NCBI RefSeq assembly: GCF_023195925.1 | Contig: NZ_JALPRE010000007.1 | Span: forward strand, 434,001 to 498,000 | Direction of reading: 5' to 3' | DNA length: 64,000 bases | From: Aquimarina acroporae | Lineage (GTDB): Bacteria; Bacteroidota; Bacteroidia; Flavobacteriales; Flavobacteriaceae | Shown: positions 16,771 to 25,395 of the stretch, one piece after another | How the letters are laid out: each line of letters starts with the position of its first letter | Position numbering within the stretch: position 1 is the first letter of the stretch | Notes under the pieces: generated by a model | What the model was told of the DNA's origin: nothing | Database searches by the model: none | What the model saw: the letters and a program-made list of their open reading frames with translations, nothing else | Made by a program: the position numbers and the translations under genes

Positions 16771-19348
16771 AACATTTCTATGTGCAGTATCTCTTTTTAT
16801 GATCTGCACATTAGGTTTTGGGACACAGCAGCCTACAACAACCTCATCATTTTTATACAAACAATTAGATTATTTTTTACAAAACCCCACCTCATCGGGA
16901 GCATTGCGATTACATAAACTTGCCTATTCAAAAAAGAATTTACTCCACTCCCGTGATGATCAATTGGCATGGGTTATTGTACATTGTAACCTGGGGTACT
17001 ACAACAATCAGTTTGAAGCCACAGCCACAGCTATTTCAAATTATGAAACTGCCTGGAAAAGCTATTATCAACATCGATTATCAGATTATGATATTATTGA
17101 AAACTGTTTGCAACCTCTCGGTAATCTATACATCAAAATAGGAGATCTTCCCAAAGCCGAAAACACCATAAAACAGTATTTATACCTGGCTGAGCAGTCT
17201 CAAGACACCAAAAAAACAGTGTCGGCTATTACTAATCTCTCTATTGCCTACAACAATCTCGGGAATTTCAAAAAAGCAGTACAGCTTCTGGAGCAGGGTA
17301 TTGCCATAGCACCCAACAACCCTAACCTATTGATTAACATCGCTACCAACTATCTAGGGTTAGGCGATATTGAAAGTACTGAAACTACGGCCAGAAAAGT
17401 CATAGCTATCGATAAAAACCAAACCAATGCATACCAAATTTTGGCAGCAGTATATTTAGAAAAGAAAGATTTTGCTGCTGCAAAAAAGTACATTGATCAG
17501 GCAAAACAACAGCTTCTAGATCGCCCAAAATCGACTACACGATCTTTGGCCAAAGTGCAGTTAGCATATATCGATGTACTGCTCAAAAAATCTGCTTTTG
17601 CAGAAGCCCGCAAACACATTACAGAAATATACACACACCTACTCCCCTCGTATTCTATCGACCAGGAATTACCAAAAAAAGAACAGCTTATTGCAGACAG
17701 AGTGCTATTGCAAACACTAGATACTCATGCCTATATTTTGCGACAACTAGATATGCCTTTGCAGGCTATAAAGGTATTTGATTTAGCTTTTACCGTAAAC
17801 TCGAAGTTAAACACGCTATACCCCATGCAGGATACCAGAATCATACAACACGGGGCAAATCGCAATCGCACTGAAAGGTATATCGCTGTACTTGTTTCAC
17901 TATACAAAGACACCCAACAAAAATCTTATCTCGAAAAAGCCTTTTGGGCAGCAGAACGCTCTAAGTCACCTTTTATTTTACAGGCGTTATGGTCTAAACA
18001 AGTACTCACGAAATACGAAAATGATACTCTTGTACAACAAAAAAACAAACTAAATCAGGAACTTGCCCATTATGAAACGCTGATTCTAAAAGAAAAACTG
18101 AAAGGAGATCAGGCAAATATCAATACTATTCAAGAATGGACAAAAGAGTATGACAGCAAATCAATCCTATTCAAAGAACTTACTACTACTCTTCAAGACA
18201 CCTATCCCGAACTGAACCAAACACAAAAAGAACATGCCCTAGAGGAACTTCAGCAAAAATTAAAAAAAGATAACCTAACCTTGTTAGAATATTTTTACGG
18301 AAATAAACACATATATGTCTTTAACGTACAAGCAAATGACATCACTGTTAAAAAGCTAGGCACTACAGCTGCTATGCATCAAAAAGTGATCAATTATATT
18401 GCATATTACAACTCTTCTTCTGCTATTTTAAATAATGTGGCTCAATTTACGAAAGATGCTTATGAGCTATACCAACTTTTAGAAATTCCAGAACAATCGC
18501 ATTTGCTTATTGTGCCCGATGGTTTATTAAATTTTGTTCCTTTCGAAACCCTGTTAACTCAAAAAACCAATATGCTACGTTTCCAAAACATGCCTTTTTT
18601 GCTTGCATCTACTCAGATCACTTATGATCTTTCTGCCAGTAAATACCTTAGAAACGCTTCACCCAAATCGCCAACATCCGTTTTGGGTATGTTTCCTGTT
18701 TTTGAAAACACAGATTTGGCACTACCTTTTTCATTAGAAGAAAGTACATCGATACAACGCTATTTTGACGGAGCGTTTCTTGAAAAGAAAACTGCAACTT
18801 ATGATCGATTTATGCAGGATGCTGTCAACCATGATATACTACATTTATCTACGCATGCTGTTTCGGGTAGCTTTTCACGCCCGCCTGCCATACGGTTTTA
18901 TGATAGAGACATGTTAGTGAATGAACTATATGGCATGCAACTCGATGCCGATTTGGTGGTGTTGAGCGCCTGTGAAACCGGAGTAGGTAAACTAGCCAAA
19001 GGAGAAGGCCCTTTGAGTATTGGTCGTGGATTTCAATATGCCGGAGTAGAAAATGTGCTCTTTTCCCTATGGAAAGTGAATGACAAAACCACTGCGACCC
19101 TCATGCAAGATTTTTATAAGCATCTTGGCCGCTCAAAAAGTGAAGCCTTGCATATCGCAAAGCTAGAGTATCTGGCTCAGGAGAACATATCGAACACTCA
19201 AAAATCACCCTATTACTGGGCCGCGTTTGTCTATTATGGTGGTGTAAACCATAGCACGACCACCAATTATAGTTGGTATGCACTTTTGGTGCTTGTTTTC
19301 ATTATAATTGTGCTACTTTTACGCCAGTATATGCGATCACAAACATGA
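16751..19348 (+). CDS. Exported TPR-CHAT protein (caspase-like protease)
   Basis: 865 residues from the ATG at 16751; an upstream in-frame ATG at 16709 would place charged residues before the signal sequence. A signal peptide (about 8-25) is followed by TPR repeats (about 85-330), a coiled linker and a CHAT domain (about 560-820) with the clan CD dyad H702 (LHLSTHA) and C741 (VVLSACETGVG), then a C-terminal membrane helix (YALLVLVFIIIVLLL) and a short basic tail. The layout puts the protease in the periplasm, anchored in the inner membrane. The gene overlaps the PKD gene by 20 bp and the retropepsin gene by 4 bp. Substrates are unknown. Confidence 0.92.
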   Translation: MASGSFRTFLCAVSLFMICTLGFGTQQPTTTSSFLYKQLDYFLQNPTSSGALRLHKLAYSKKNLLHSRDDQLAWVIVHCNLGYYNNQFEATATAISNYETAWKSYYQHRLSDYDIIENCLQPLGNLYIKIGDLPKAENTIKQYLYLAEQSQDTKKTVSAITNLSIAYNNLGNFKKAVQLLEQGIAIAPNNPNLLINIATNYLGLGDIESTETTARKVIAIDKNQTNAYQILAAVYLEKKDFAAAKKYIDQAKQQLLDRPKSTTRSLAKVQLAYIDVLLKKSAFAEARKHITEIYTHLLPSYSIDQELPKKEQLIADRVLLQTLDTHAYILRQLDMPLQAIKVFDLAFTVNSKLNTLYPMQDTRIIQHGANRNRTERYIAVLVSLYKDTQQKSYLEKAFWAAERSKSPFILQALWSKQVLTKYENDTLVQQKNKLNQELAHYETLILKEKLKGDQANINTIQEWTKEYDSKSILFKELTTTLQDTYPELNQTQKEHALEELQQKLKKDNLTLLEYFYGNKHIYVFNVQANDITVKKLGTTAAMHQKVINYIAYYNSSSAILNNVAQFTKDAYELYQLLEIPEQSHLLIVPDGLLNFVPFETLLTQKTNMLRFQNMPFLLASTQITYDLSASKYLRNASPKSPTSVLGMFPVFENTDLALPFSLEESTSIQRYFDGAFLEKKTATYDRFMQDAVNHDILHLSTHAVSGSFSRPPAIRFYDRDMLVNELYGMQLDADLVVLSACETGVGKLAKGEGPLSIGRGFQYAGVENVLFSLWKVNDKTTATLMQDFYKHLGRSKSEALHIAKLEYLAQENISNTQKSPYYWAAFVYYGGVNHSTTTNYSWYALLVLVFIIIVLLLRQYMRSQT

Positions 19349-19782
19349 GTACCTTAAGACAGTTTTTAAAACAAAAAGATTTTCATAGAATCCCCTTAAC
19401 CTTTACCAAGACCCAGCACTTTGAGATACAAGCCGTTTTAAATGGTATTGAGGGTAATTTTATTGTCGATACCGGAGCATCTAATTCTTGCGTGGGTTTT
19501 GAAGCGGTAGAAAAATTTAGACTTCTTACACAAGATAGCGATGTAAAAGCCGCAGGTGCCGGTGCCTCCGACATGACTACGCAACTCTCTAAACGCAACG
19601 AAATACAAATAGGTAGTTGGTCAAAAAAAAGTATCTCTTTAATTCTTTTTGATTTGCAGCATGTGAATACGGCTTTGATCGCTCACGACGCCGAACCGGT
19701 AGATGGTATTATTGGCGCCGATATCTTAAAAAAAGGAAAGGCTATTATCGACTATGATAAAAAGTGTATGTATTTGAAATAA
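19345..19782 (+). CDS. Retropepsin-like aspartic protease
   Basis: 145 residues from the ATG at 19345, which overlaps the CHAT stop codon (ATGA). The retroviral-type active site D42-T-G-A-S lies in NFIVDTGASNSCV, followed by a flap-like Gly/Ala-rich region (AAGAGASD) and the second signature GIIGADILKK. Such single-domain enzymes act as dimers. No signal peptide is seen, so it is probably cytoplasmic, whereas the CHAT protein is exported. Tight coupling to a second protease suggests that one processes the other or that they share a pathway. This is an inference. Confidence 0.9.
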   Translation: MSTLRQFLKQKDFHRIPLTFTKTQHFEIQAVLNGIEGNFIVDTGASNSCVGFEAVEKFRLLTQDSDVKAAGAGASDMTTQLSKRNEIQIGSWSKKSISLILFDLQHVNTALIAHDAEPVDGIIGADILKKGKAIIDYDKKCMYLK

Positions 19783-19815
19783 ATCCATTTTTTAAGCTGA
19801 AAAAAACTTTTCTCA

Positions 19816-20484
19816 ATGAAAAATAAATTACCTCTACTATTATTGCTTATAAGTCTCTTAGCTCAATCTCAACAAAAAGATTGGCAAAACATAATAGATT
19901 ACGATCTTAAGTTTAAAATACCTAAAGGATATAAAGTTGTAGACACGTTTGGACTAAAGATATATTCTTATGTCGATGATTCAAAAATCGTATCTGTCAA
20001 TATTTCGGAAGATGGGATTCACTCTGATATAGAACTGGAAAGTAAAAGTGATCTTTTAAAACATTATAAAGGTTTTATTAAGGGGTATGCTTCAAAAATG
20101 AATTATGAGATATTAGATTCAGAAAATTTTCAAAACAAAAAATTAACTTTTCAGAAAAGTAGATTAAAGGTTATCTATGATGATGGATTTATAAATTACC
20201 TTGACCTTCACCTCCTATTTCTTAATGATAAAACCTACCTCATTTCTTTTCAATATCCCGAAGACCCAGAAGAAGAAGTGTTAGAAGCAAAAGAGTATTT
20301 GTTTAACTCTTTATCATTTAGTGATTCACATACCCTTAAAAACCAATTCTCTGACATTGCAGAAGAAAACTCAACAGCATACAAATTAGGTGAAGCGATG
20401 GGAGCATGGTTAGCTAAGTTTACAATATTTGGTATTATAGGTATCGCAATTTATTTAGTAACCAAAAGACGTAAGAAGAAATAA
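19816..20484 (+). CDS. Exported membrane-anchored protein, function unknown
   Basis: 222 residues. A signal sequence (1-18, LPLLLLLISLLAQSQ) precedes a predicted periplasmic domain of about 165 residues with alternating strands and helices (PKGYKVVDTFGLKIYSY...). One C-terminal membrane helix (about 195-216) and a basic KRRKKK tail follow. No family was recognised. It follows the retropepsin gene by 33 bp on the same strand and may be the last gene of the ECF-linked cluster. Its DNA is more AT-rich than that of the preceding genes. Confidence 0.75.
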   Translation: MKNKLPLLLLLISLLAQSQQKDWQNIIDYDLKFKIPKGYKVVDTFGLKIYSYVDDSKIVSVNISEDGIHSDIELESKSDLLKHYKGFIKGYASKMNYEILDSENFQNKKLTFQKSRLKVIYDDGFINYLDLHLLFLNDKTYLISFQYPEDPEEEVLEAKEYLFNSLSFSDSHTLKNQFSDIAEENSTAYKLGEAMGAWLAKFTIFGIIGIAIYLVTKRRKKK

Positions 20485-20572
20485 TTCTTGTCGATCTTTA
20501 TTTAAAATGAACCTTAAAACGAGCACTTACATAAAAGTTATGTTTTGATTTTAAAACCCTGAAAACACTAAC

Positions 20573-20832
20573 ATTCCCATTCACCGAAAGAAAACATAGG
20601 TTTGGTCGAAGACGAATGGTATCTCGGCAGCAGTACTCCCTTATTCTATTTTCTGCGTGCTACTTTTACACTGTAGTTGTTAATAAAGTAATCGATTTAT
20701 GAAACATAAAGTAAGTAGCAAAGGCTGCCTCTAAAAAGAAACATAAAAGAACATCGATAAAAAAATAAAGTACCCCAAAACTTGCATATCGTCATAAACA
20801 AAAAGCTATATCACCCCAATATAGCTTTTGTT
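20573..20832 (+). repeat. 260-bp dispersed direct repeat, copy A
   Basis: It matches 42766-43026 with about five substitutions and one single-base indel (about 98% identity), in the same orientation. The unit begins near ATTCCCATTCACCG, contains the promoter-like TAGGTTTG (20597-20604) and an 11-codon frame MKHKVSSKGCL, and ends with a terminator-like hairpin (11-bp stem AAAAGCTATAT/ATATAGCTTTT, T-rich tail). It encodes no sizeable protein. It may be a small-RNA gene or a miniature mobile repeat. Confidence 0.92.
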
Positions 20833-20838
20833 TTTTTA
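20806..20838 (+). terminator. Terminator-like hairpin at the end of repeat copy A
   Basis: An 11-bp stem AAAAGCTATAT / ATATAGCTTTT closes a CACCCCA loop and is followed by GTTTTTTT. The same hairpin ends repeat copy B near 43026. Confidence 0.7.
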
Positions 20839-20980
20839 TGATGTTTTTTGATAGCACGGAAAACATTTACACGCTATTATGTCCTAGTGATCGGGTTTAT
20901 TAAATTTGTTATTGAAAATCTAATTTATCATCCTAAGGCGATAGGGTTGATATTAGAAAATTCATAGACATTTGCAATAT

Positions 20981-21223
20981 CCCCTGCTGCCGCTAGTTTG
21001 CAACTAGTGTGCCACACAAAACTAAACCAACAATCTAAAAATACAACAAGCCAGTTTCGTTTTTTGAAACCGGCTTGTTCTTATATTGCTTACTCAAACC
21101 GCCACTAGTCACAGACTAGCGGGAGCGGGGGAGAATTTGTTTTCGCATGGATTACAAATCCGCTATATCATATCCGAGCGATCAGGTTCTGCCTCTTATA
21201 ATCACAGAATAGCGGGTGCGGGG
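20981..21223. repeat. REP-like hairpins with CTAG cores and GCGGG motifs
   Basis: Three related elements. The first is at 20981-21007, with stem CTAGTT/AACTAG and its GCGG-type end read on the minus strand. The second is at 21099-21130, with stem CTAGTC-ACA-GACTAG followed by CGGGAGCGGGG. The third is at 21160-21223, with stem CCGCTAT/ATAGCGG followed by GTGCGGGG. Such units resemble the REP elements mobilised by Y1 (RAYT) transposases in Bacteroidota, but no transposase gene is in the window. Confidence 0.6.
21045..21079 (-). terminator. Hairpin downstream of the RHS operon
   Basis: A 14-bp stem with one mismatch (AACAAGCCAGTTTC / GAAACCGGCTTGTT) around a GTTTTTT loop, 145 bp past the end of the minus-strand operon. 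Its core CCAGTTTC-N7-GAAAC is almost the same as the leader hairpin before the pseudopilin gene at 42569-42587. Confidence 0.55.
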
Positions 21224-21913
21224 CTATTGAGCATAACTAGCTATTTCCTCAAGTGATAATTTTGCTCTATAGCTTGGAGAAAAAGTTCTGATTATACCTA
21301 TATCTCCGCTCATCAAAGATATTTGATCCTCGTTAATATTAATATTTAAAGAATTAGCATCTCTTTCAAATTGCTGTAATTTAAAATCTAATCTTTTTCT
21401 TATTATAACCTGATTTTTATTAAGTACAAATTTAAAGTCTTTATATTCAATAAACCTATTAAGACCATTAAACAAAACTTTAAATCCAAAAAAACCGATA
21501 ACTAAAAGCAAACCATTCAAGATCAGTATTAAAAGGTTTTTTTGGATATCGGAATAAAAATAATTAAACGTACCTGATAGACCATAAACACCGATAATAA
21601 AAAAAATCAACCCAACAAAAATCGCTATAAAATCCCCGATAGTAGCTTTTATTGACCTTGTTATTTCGAAAGATTTATTCTCGTTAAACCAACTAACATT
21701 AAAGCCAATATCGGTTAAGAATTTAAGTTCCTTAACTTCTTCCATTTCCTTTATAATCTGATCATTCAAACCTATAAAATATGGAGTATTCAAACCAAGA
21801 TTTCTTTTAAGAAGCTCTTTTTTTAATTCAATTTTTGCTATAAAGGTCAATGAATTGTAATTGTAAAGAACCTGTAATAGCTCTGTATTTGAATATTTAA
21901 TATAATTAGCCAT
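21224..21913 (-). CDS. Two-helix membrane protein, candidate immunity protein
   Basis: 229 residues: about 90 cytoplasmic residues, two membrane helices (about 91-112 and 125-148), then a 75-residue soluble tail. There is no signal peptide and no recognised family. It sits 71 bp after the RHS core protein, whose unique C-terminal tail is where polymorphic toxins carry their toxic domain, and it is clearly more AT-rich than the RHS genes; both are usual for immunity genes. A membrane protein in this role would suggest a membrane-acting toxin. It could also be an unrelated membrane protein; no pairing can be proved from sequence. Confidence 0.6.
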   Translation of the reverse strand: MANYIKYSNTELLQVLYNYNSLTFIAKIELKKELLKRNLGLNTPYFIGLNDQIIKEMEEVKELKFLTDIGFNVSWFNENKSFEITRSIKATIGDFIAIFVGLIFFIIGVYGLSGTFNYFYSDIQKNLLILILNGLLLVIGFFGFKVLFNGLNRFIEYKDFKFVLNKNQVIIRKRLDFKLQQFERDANSLNININEDQISLMSGDIGIIRTFSPSYRAKLSLEEIASYAQ

Positions 21914-21984
21914 TCAACAAAATTTTGTTCAAAAATAATATATCTCTAAATATTAATATGTTATTTTTTTCTAAAACATCTATA

Positions 21985-24900
21985 TTATTGTTCCTGATTA
22001 AAAATAATTCTTAATCCTAGTTTTAATTCCCCAGATATTGAATTACCATTAACATTTGGAGTAGAAGCATTGGCTTTTACTCCAACTTCTGCATTGTCTG
22101 ACCCGTTTTCAGAGGTCGAACCAGAAACATATACTCCATTACCTTTTACTCCTAAGGTCCCAGAGGCATTAACTGATTTTTCCTTTGTAAATACGTCTGT
22201 TTTTTGAGCTCCAGATAAAGTTACTCCCCCAACAGGTGAAATTGGCACAGATACTTTAAGTGAATTTTCAGTATAAACTTCTTTTTTTACTTTCCCCTTA
22301 AACACGGGATCATTAAAGCTAACATACCCTTCATTGTTTACACTATAGTTGGTAAAAACTTTCTCCAAATTTAATCCCCCTTCTGCAGTAATTTTAGTTT
22401 TCACTGCGGAAGATTGTGATTGAGTATCATCACCAGTTTTTTGAACTTCTTGGGAAGCTATTCCCGAAGCGCTTATAAATAATTGGTCAAAAAACGCTCC
22501 AATTTTAGCCAATCCAGCCAACGCTTCTCTACTCATCTCAGCATATACCGCTTGTTCATCAGAAACAACATCTCCAAAATCAACTTTTTCAAGCCCTTCC
22601 AGTTCAACACCCATTCCCATCTTATTCTCCTGAAAAGCATAAGTAGAATTATATATATAATCTTCTGCCAAAGGATCTATCTGCCAAAACCTACCAATAC
22701 TACGATCACTCATTCTGTATCGCCATTCATGAATGTTTAACCCTAACTCTTCTGTTAGCTCTTGACCTTGATATGTTTTTAAGTTATTCTTAGCATGCCT
22801 AATAGTAGCATTAATACCTTCCCATTGCATCCCAAAAGGATAATGGTTTTGCTCCCTACGTATTTCAGAAGCTTCTATACTACCATTGTTGTTATCATCT
22901 GCATAGGTAATTCTGGTGTTTTTCCAGATATCTTTATGCTGATATACATAAGTAAATGAGCCATCACTCTCCTTTTCAATATAGCCTTCAGGATGTGTAA
23001 TAGATTTCAAAGAACCATTCTCGTATACAAAATTACCATTATATTCGACATTAGTCACATTTCCGTTATCAGTAGCCGTCTTTTTTAACTTGATACCGTT
23101 AGCATCATAGACATATTGTATGTTTCCACTATGTTCTGGATTGGTAACATCAACCCGGGTAGGGAAGTTATGGTGGTTATAACTTACATTAGTAATTCCT
23201 TTATTCTTATCGATTAAAAGATTTCCATTTGCATCATAAGAATAATCATTACCCGTTGTATTTCTGTCTTTAAAACCATAAGAGGTATTTCCAGAGTCAG
23301 TAACACTTAATAGTTTATTTCCACTATCATATTGGTATGCTAATACATCAAGATTGGTATAGTTGGATGAGTTTTGCCAACCATTTCGAGTTAAACTCTC
23401 CAGATTCCCCATCTTGTCATAAACAATATTGCTTACATCATAGTTACCATCATGACTTGTAGCACTTAAAATACGCTCAAACCCATCATACTCATAAGCA
23501 TACCATCTCTTAACGTTGTCATTTGCTGTTTTCCATTCTACTTCTCCTAAATTGTACTTATACTGTGGCGTAGCGTTATGAGTTGGATTATTATATGCAA
23601 TTATAAATGAGAATAAATCATCCCCCAGATTATCAACATCATTAATCCCTTTAAGCCAACCATGAACATTGTAGGTGTAGTCTACCTCCTGCAATCCACC
23701 ACCAACATTCTTAGATTTTAATTGCCCTAAAGCGTCATAACTATTGCTAGCAATAAGCTCCTCATCTTGGCTATTAATCTTTTGGGTTTGCTGAGTCACT
23801 CTACCCATATGATCATACTTAAATGTATCTATCGTAACGATAGCGGCATTACTGCCTTTGGTATGGCTCGTTTTGGTTTGTAATACTCTACCTGTAAAAT
23901 CAAGTTCGGTTTCTATAATATCAGTGGTGTGTAGGTATTCATTTTCACTGGCTATATAGATCGGCCTTCCTTTGGCATCGTAATAGGTGACGGTAGTAAT
24001 CCAATCATCAGTACCCAATACCCGTACTTTGGTTCCTGTAGGGAGTGATTTGGCGTTGGTCGTTACGGCTTGCCCGAATACTGTGGTTGGAGTAGCTAAC
24101 GAACCTTTGTCAAATTCATAATCATCATAATAGTTGATAGTGTATACTGCATCAAACCTTGTAGGATATGCATTTTTACTGTAATACACAGGAGTACCTA
24201 CATACATATTTGCCGAACTGGTTTTACTCACAAATTGACGATAAGCTGCATCAGCTTCGGCTTGTATTTCTATTCTTGTTTTGCTATTACCTGTATCTTT
24301 ACCCGTATAGGTTACACGACCAAAAGCATCATAAAGTGTAAATAACCATTCACTTTTGTTTTTTTGATTTGTATCCTGAGTCATAATGGGCTGATCTAAT
24401 TTGTTATAAACAATATATTCCCATCCTTTTCCTGGTATTTTCTTTTCAACAAGGCGGTTACGTCCATCATAGATATATTGGTAACAGAGTTCGGCTAGCT
24501 CGGTAGCAGAAACCCCATCATTAACAGTTACCTTGGGAGGAATGACATAGGTGAGATTCCCAAAGTCATCATAGACATAATAGGTGTCATGTGCTATACT
24601 CTCATTGTATGTGCGTTTAAGAATAACCTGCCCTTGTTTGTTGGTGTATTCTTTGGTGGTATGGTTATTCCCATCTGCCACAGTCCAGTTTTCATCTTTG
24701 GTAGTGGTGACCATAAGCTCTCCTGCTCCATAATGATTGTTTTTTGCCAGACTTGGGGCTTCGGTATCGGCAGGATTGGCAAAAGCTACCTCAAAACGTA
24801 CTACCTCATTGGCTGTATTGGCCTCCCAACCAAATTTAATGGTGTGATCGCTATCGCTAGTAGGATTAGCTTTCCAGGCTGTTCCTGGTGCACCTTGTTT

Positions 24901-25374
24901 TAGTACCCTACCCAGTGGAGAGTCTTCATAGATACTTTCAGAATACGCATTGATATTAGCAGTAGCTACGCCTGTAAAATCATCGGCATAGGTGTTTTTA
25001 TAATAGGTATTAATATCATTGGTGATATTTACTGTAGTATATCCTCCCACTGCTGCATTCGACTCAAAGGGTAAATATTCTTTGGTTTGTCTACCCAGAT
25101 CATCATAGGTAATATGGGTAACAATATCCTTTTCATTAGGCGATGCTTTTATGGCTCTTTGTTGTATGGGTCTTCCCAGTCCATCAAAATAGGTGACTGA
25201 TTCTATATACTCCCCATCGAGTGTGGTACAGTTAGGACTTTCTAACTCACCTACCGTTATAGGTTGCTGGGGAATATTAGAATACACATAATTCTTGTCT
25301 GATAATGTGGTTTGGGCCTGCAACTGCATTCCCAAACACATTACAATAATGATATATATGATGTTTTTATTCAT
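21985..25374 (-). CDS. RHS/YD-repeat protein with RHS core and variable C-terminal tail (DUF6443 type)
   Basis: 1129 residues. A signal peptide (1-20) is followed by a DUF6443-like start (SVTYFDGLGRPIQQRA; YDDLGRQTKEYLPF), many YD repeats (NKLDQPIMTQD; YDAFGRVTYTG; YDSGNKLLSVTD) and the RHS-associated core near 905-930 (DRSIGRFWQIDPLAEDY). The last 205 residues after ELEGLE are unlike the core: Gly/Ser/Val-rich alternating strands (VSVPISPVGGVTLSGAQ). YD repeats form a shell that encloses a C-terminal cargo, in known polymorphic toxins a toxic domain. The tail matches no toxin I know and looks membrane- or surface-directed. It is 21 bp after the larger RHS gene and before the putative immunity gene. 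Confidence 0.92.
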   Translation of the reverse strand: MNKNIIYIIIVMCLGMQLQAQTTLSDKNYVYSNIPQQPITVGELESPNCTTLDGEYIESVTYFDGLGRPIQQRAIKASPNEKDIVTHITYDDLGRQTKEYLPFESNAAVGGYTTVNITNDINTYYKNTYADDFTGVATANINAYSESIYEDSPLGRVLKQGAPGTAWKANPTSDSDHTIKFGWEANTANEVVRFEVAFANPADTEAPSLAKNNHYGAGELMVTTTKDENWTVADGNNHTTKEYTNKQGQVILKRTYNESIAHDTYYVYDDFGNLTYVIPPKVTVNDGVSATELAELCYQYIYDGRNRLVEKKIPGKGWEYIVYNKLDQPIMTQDTNQKNKSEWLFTLYDAFGRVTYTGKDTGNSKTRIEIQAEADAAYRQFVSKTSSANMYVGTPVYYSKNAYPTRFDAVYTINYYDDYEFDKGSLATPTTVFGQAVTTNAKSLPTGTKVRVLGTDDWITTVTYYDAKGRPIYIASENEYLHTTDIIETELDFTGRVLQTKTSHTKGSNAAIVTIDTFKYDHMGRVTQQTQKINSQDEELIASNSYDALGQLKSKNVGGGLQEVDYTYNVHGWLKGINDVDNLGDDLFSFIIAYNNPTHNATPQYKYNLGEVEWKTANDNVKRWYAYEYDGFERILSATSHDGNYDVSNIVYDKMGNLESLTRNGWQNSSNYTNLDVLAYQYDSGNKLLSVTDSGNTSYGFKDRNTTGNDYSYDANGNLLIDKNKGITNVSYNHHNFPTRVDVTNPEHSGNIQYVYDANGIKLKKTATDNGNVTNVEYNGNFVYENGSLKSITHPEGYIEKESDGSFTYVYQHKDIWKNTRITYADDNNNGSIEASEIRREQNHYPFGMQWEGINATIRHAKNNLKTYQGQELTEELGLNIHEWRYRMSDRSIGRFWQIDPLAEDYIYNSTYAFQENKMGMGVELEGLEKVDFGDVVSDEQAVYAEMSREALAGLAKIGAFFDQLFISASGIASQEVQKTGDDTQSQSSAVKTKITAEGGLNLEKVFTNYSVNNEGYVSFNDPVFKGKVKKEVYTENSLKVSVPISPVGGVTLSGAQKTDVFTKEKSVNASGTLGVKGNGVYVSGSTSENGSDNAEVGVKANASTPNVNGNSISGELKLGLRIIFNQEQ

Positions 25375-25395
25375 GATTGTTTTTGTATTGTAAGA

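Larger units (their letters stand above)
20485..21223. other. 739-bp non-coding region at the left edge of the RHS/secretion block
   Basis: No credible gene longer than 60 codons. From left to right it holds the first copy of a 260-bp dispersed repeat (20573-20832), REP-like hairpins with CTAG cores and GCGGG ends (20981-21223), and a terminator-like hairpin (21045-21079). This accumulation of repeats marks the boundary between the ECF/CHAT cluster and the minus-strand accessory block. Confidence 0.75.

Noticed and set aside
25375-25395. One RHS gene split by a frameshift
   Set aside because: Each RHS gene has its own start codon and signal peptide, and the first ends with complete repeats; they are separate genes.
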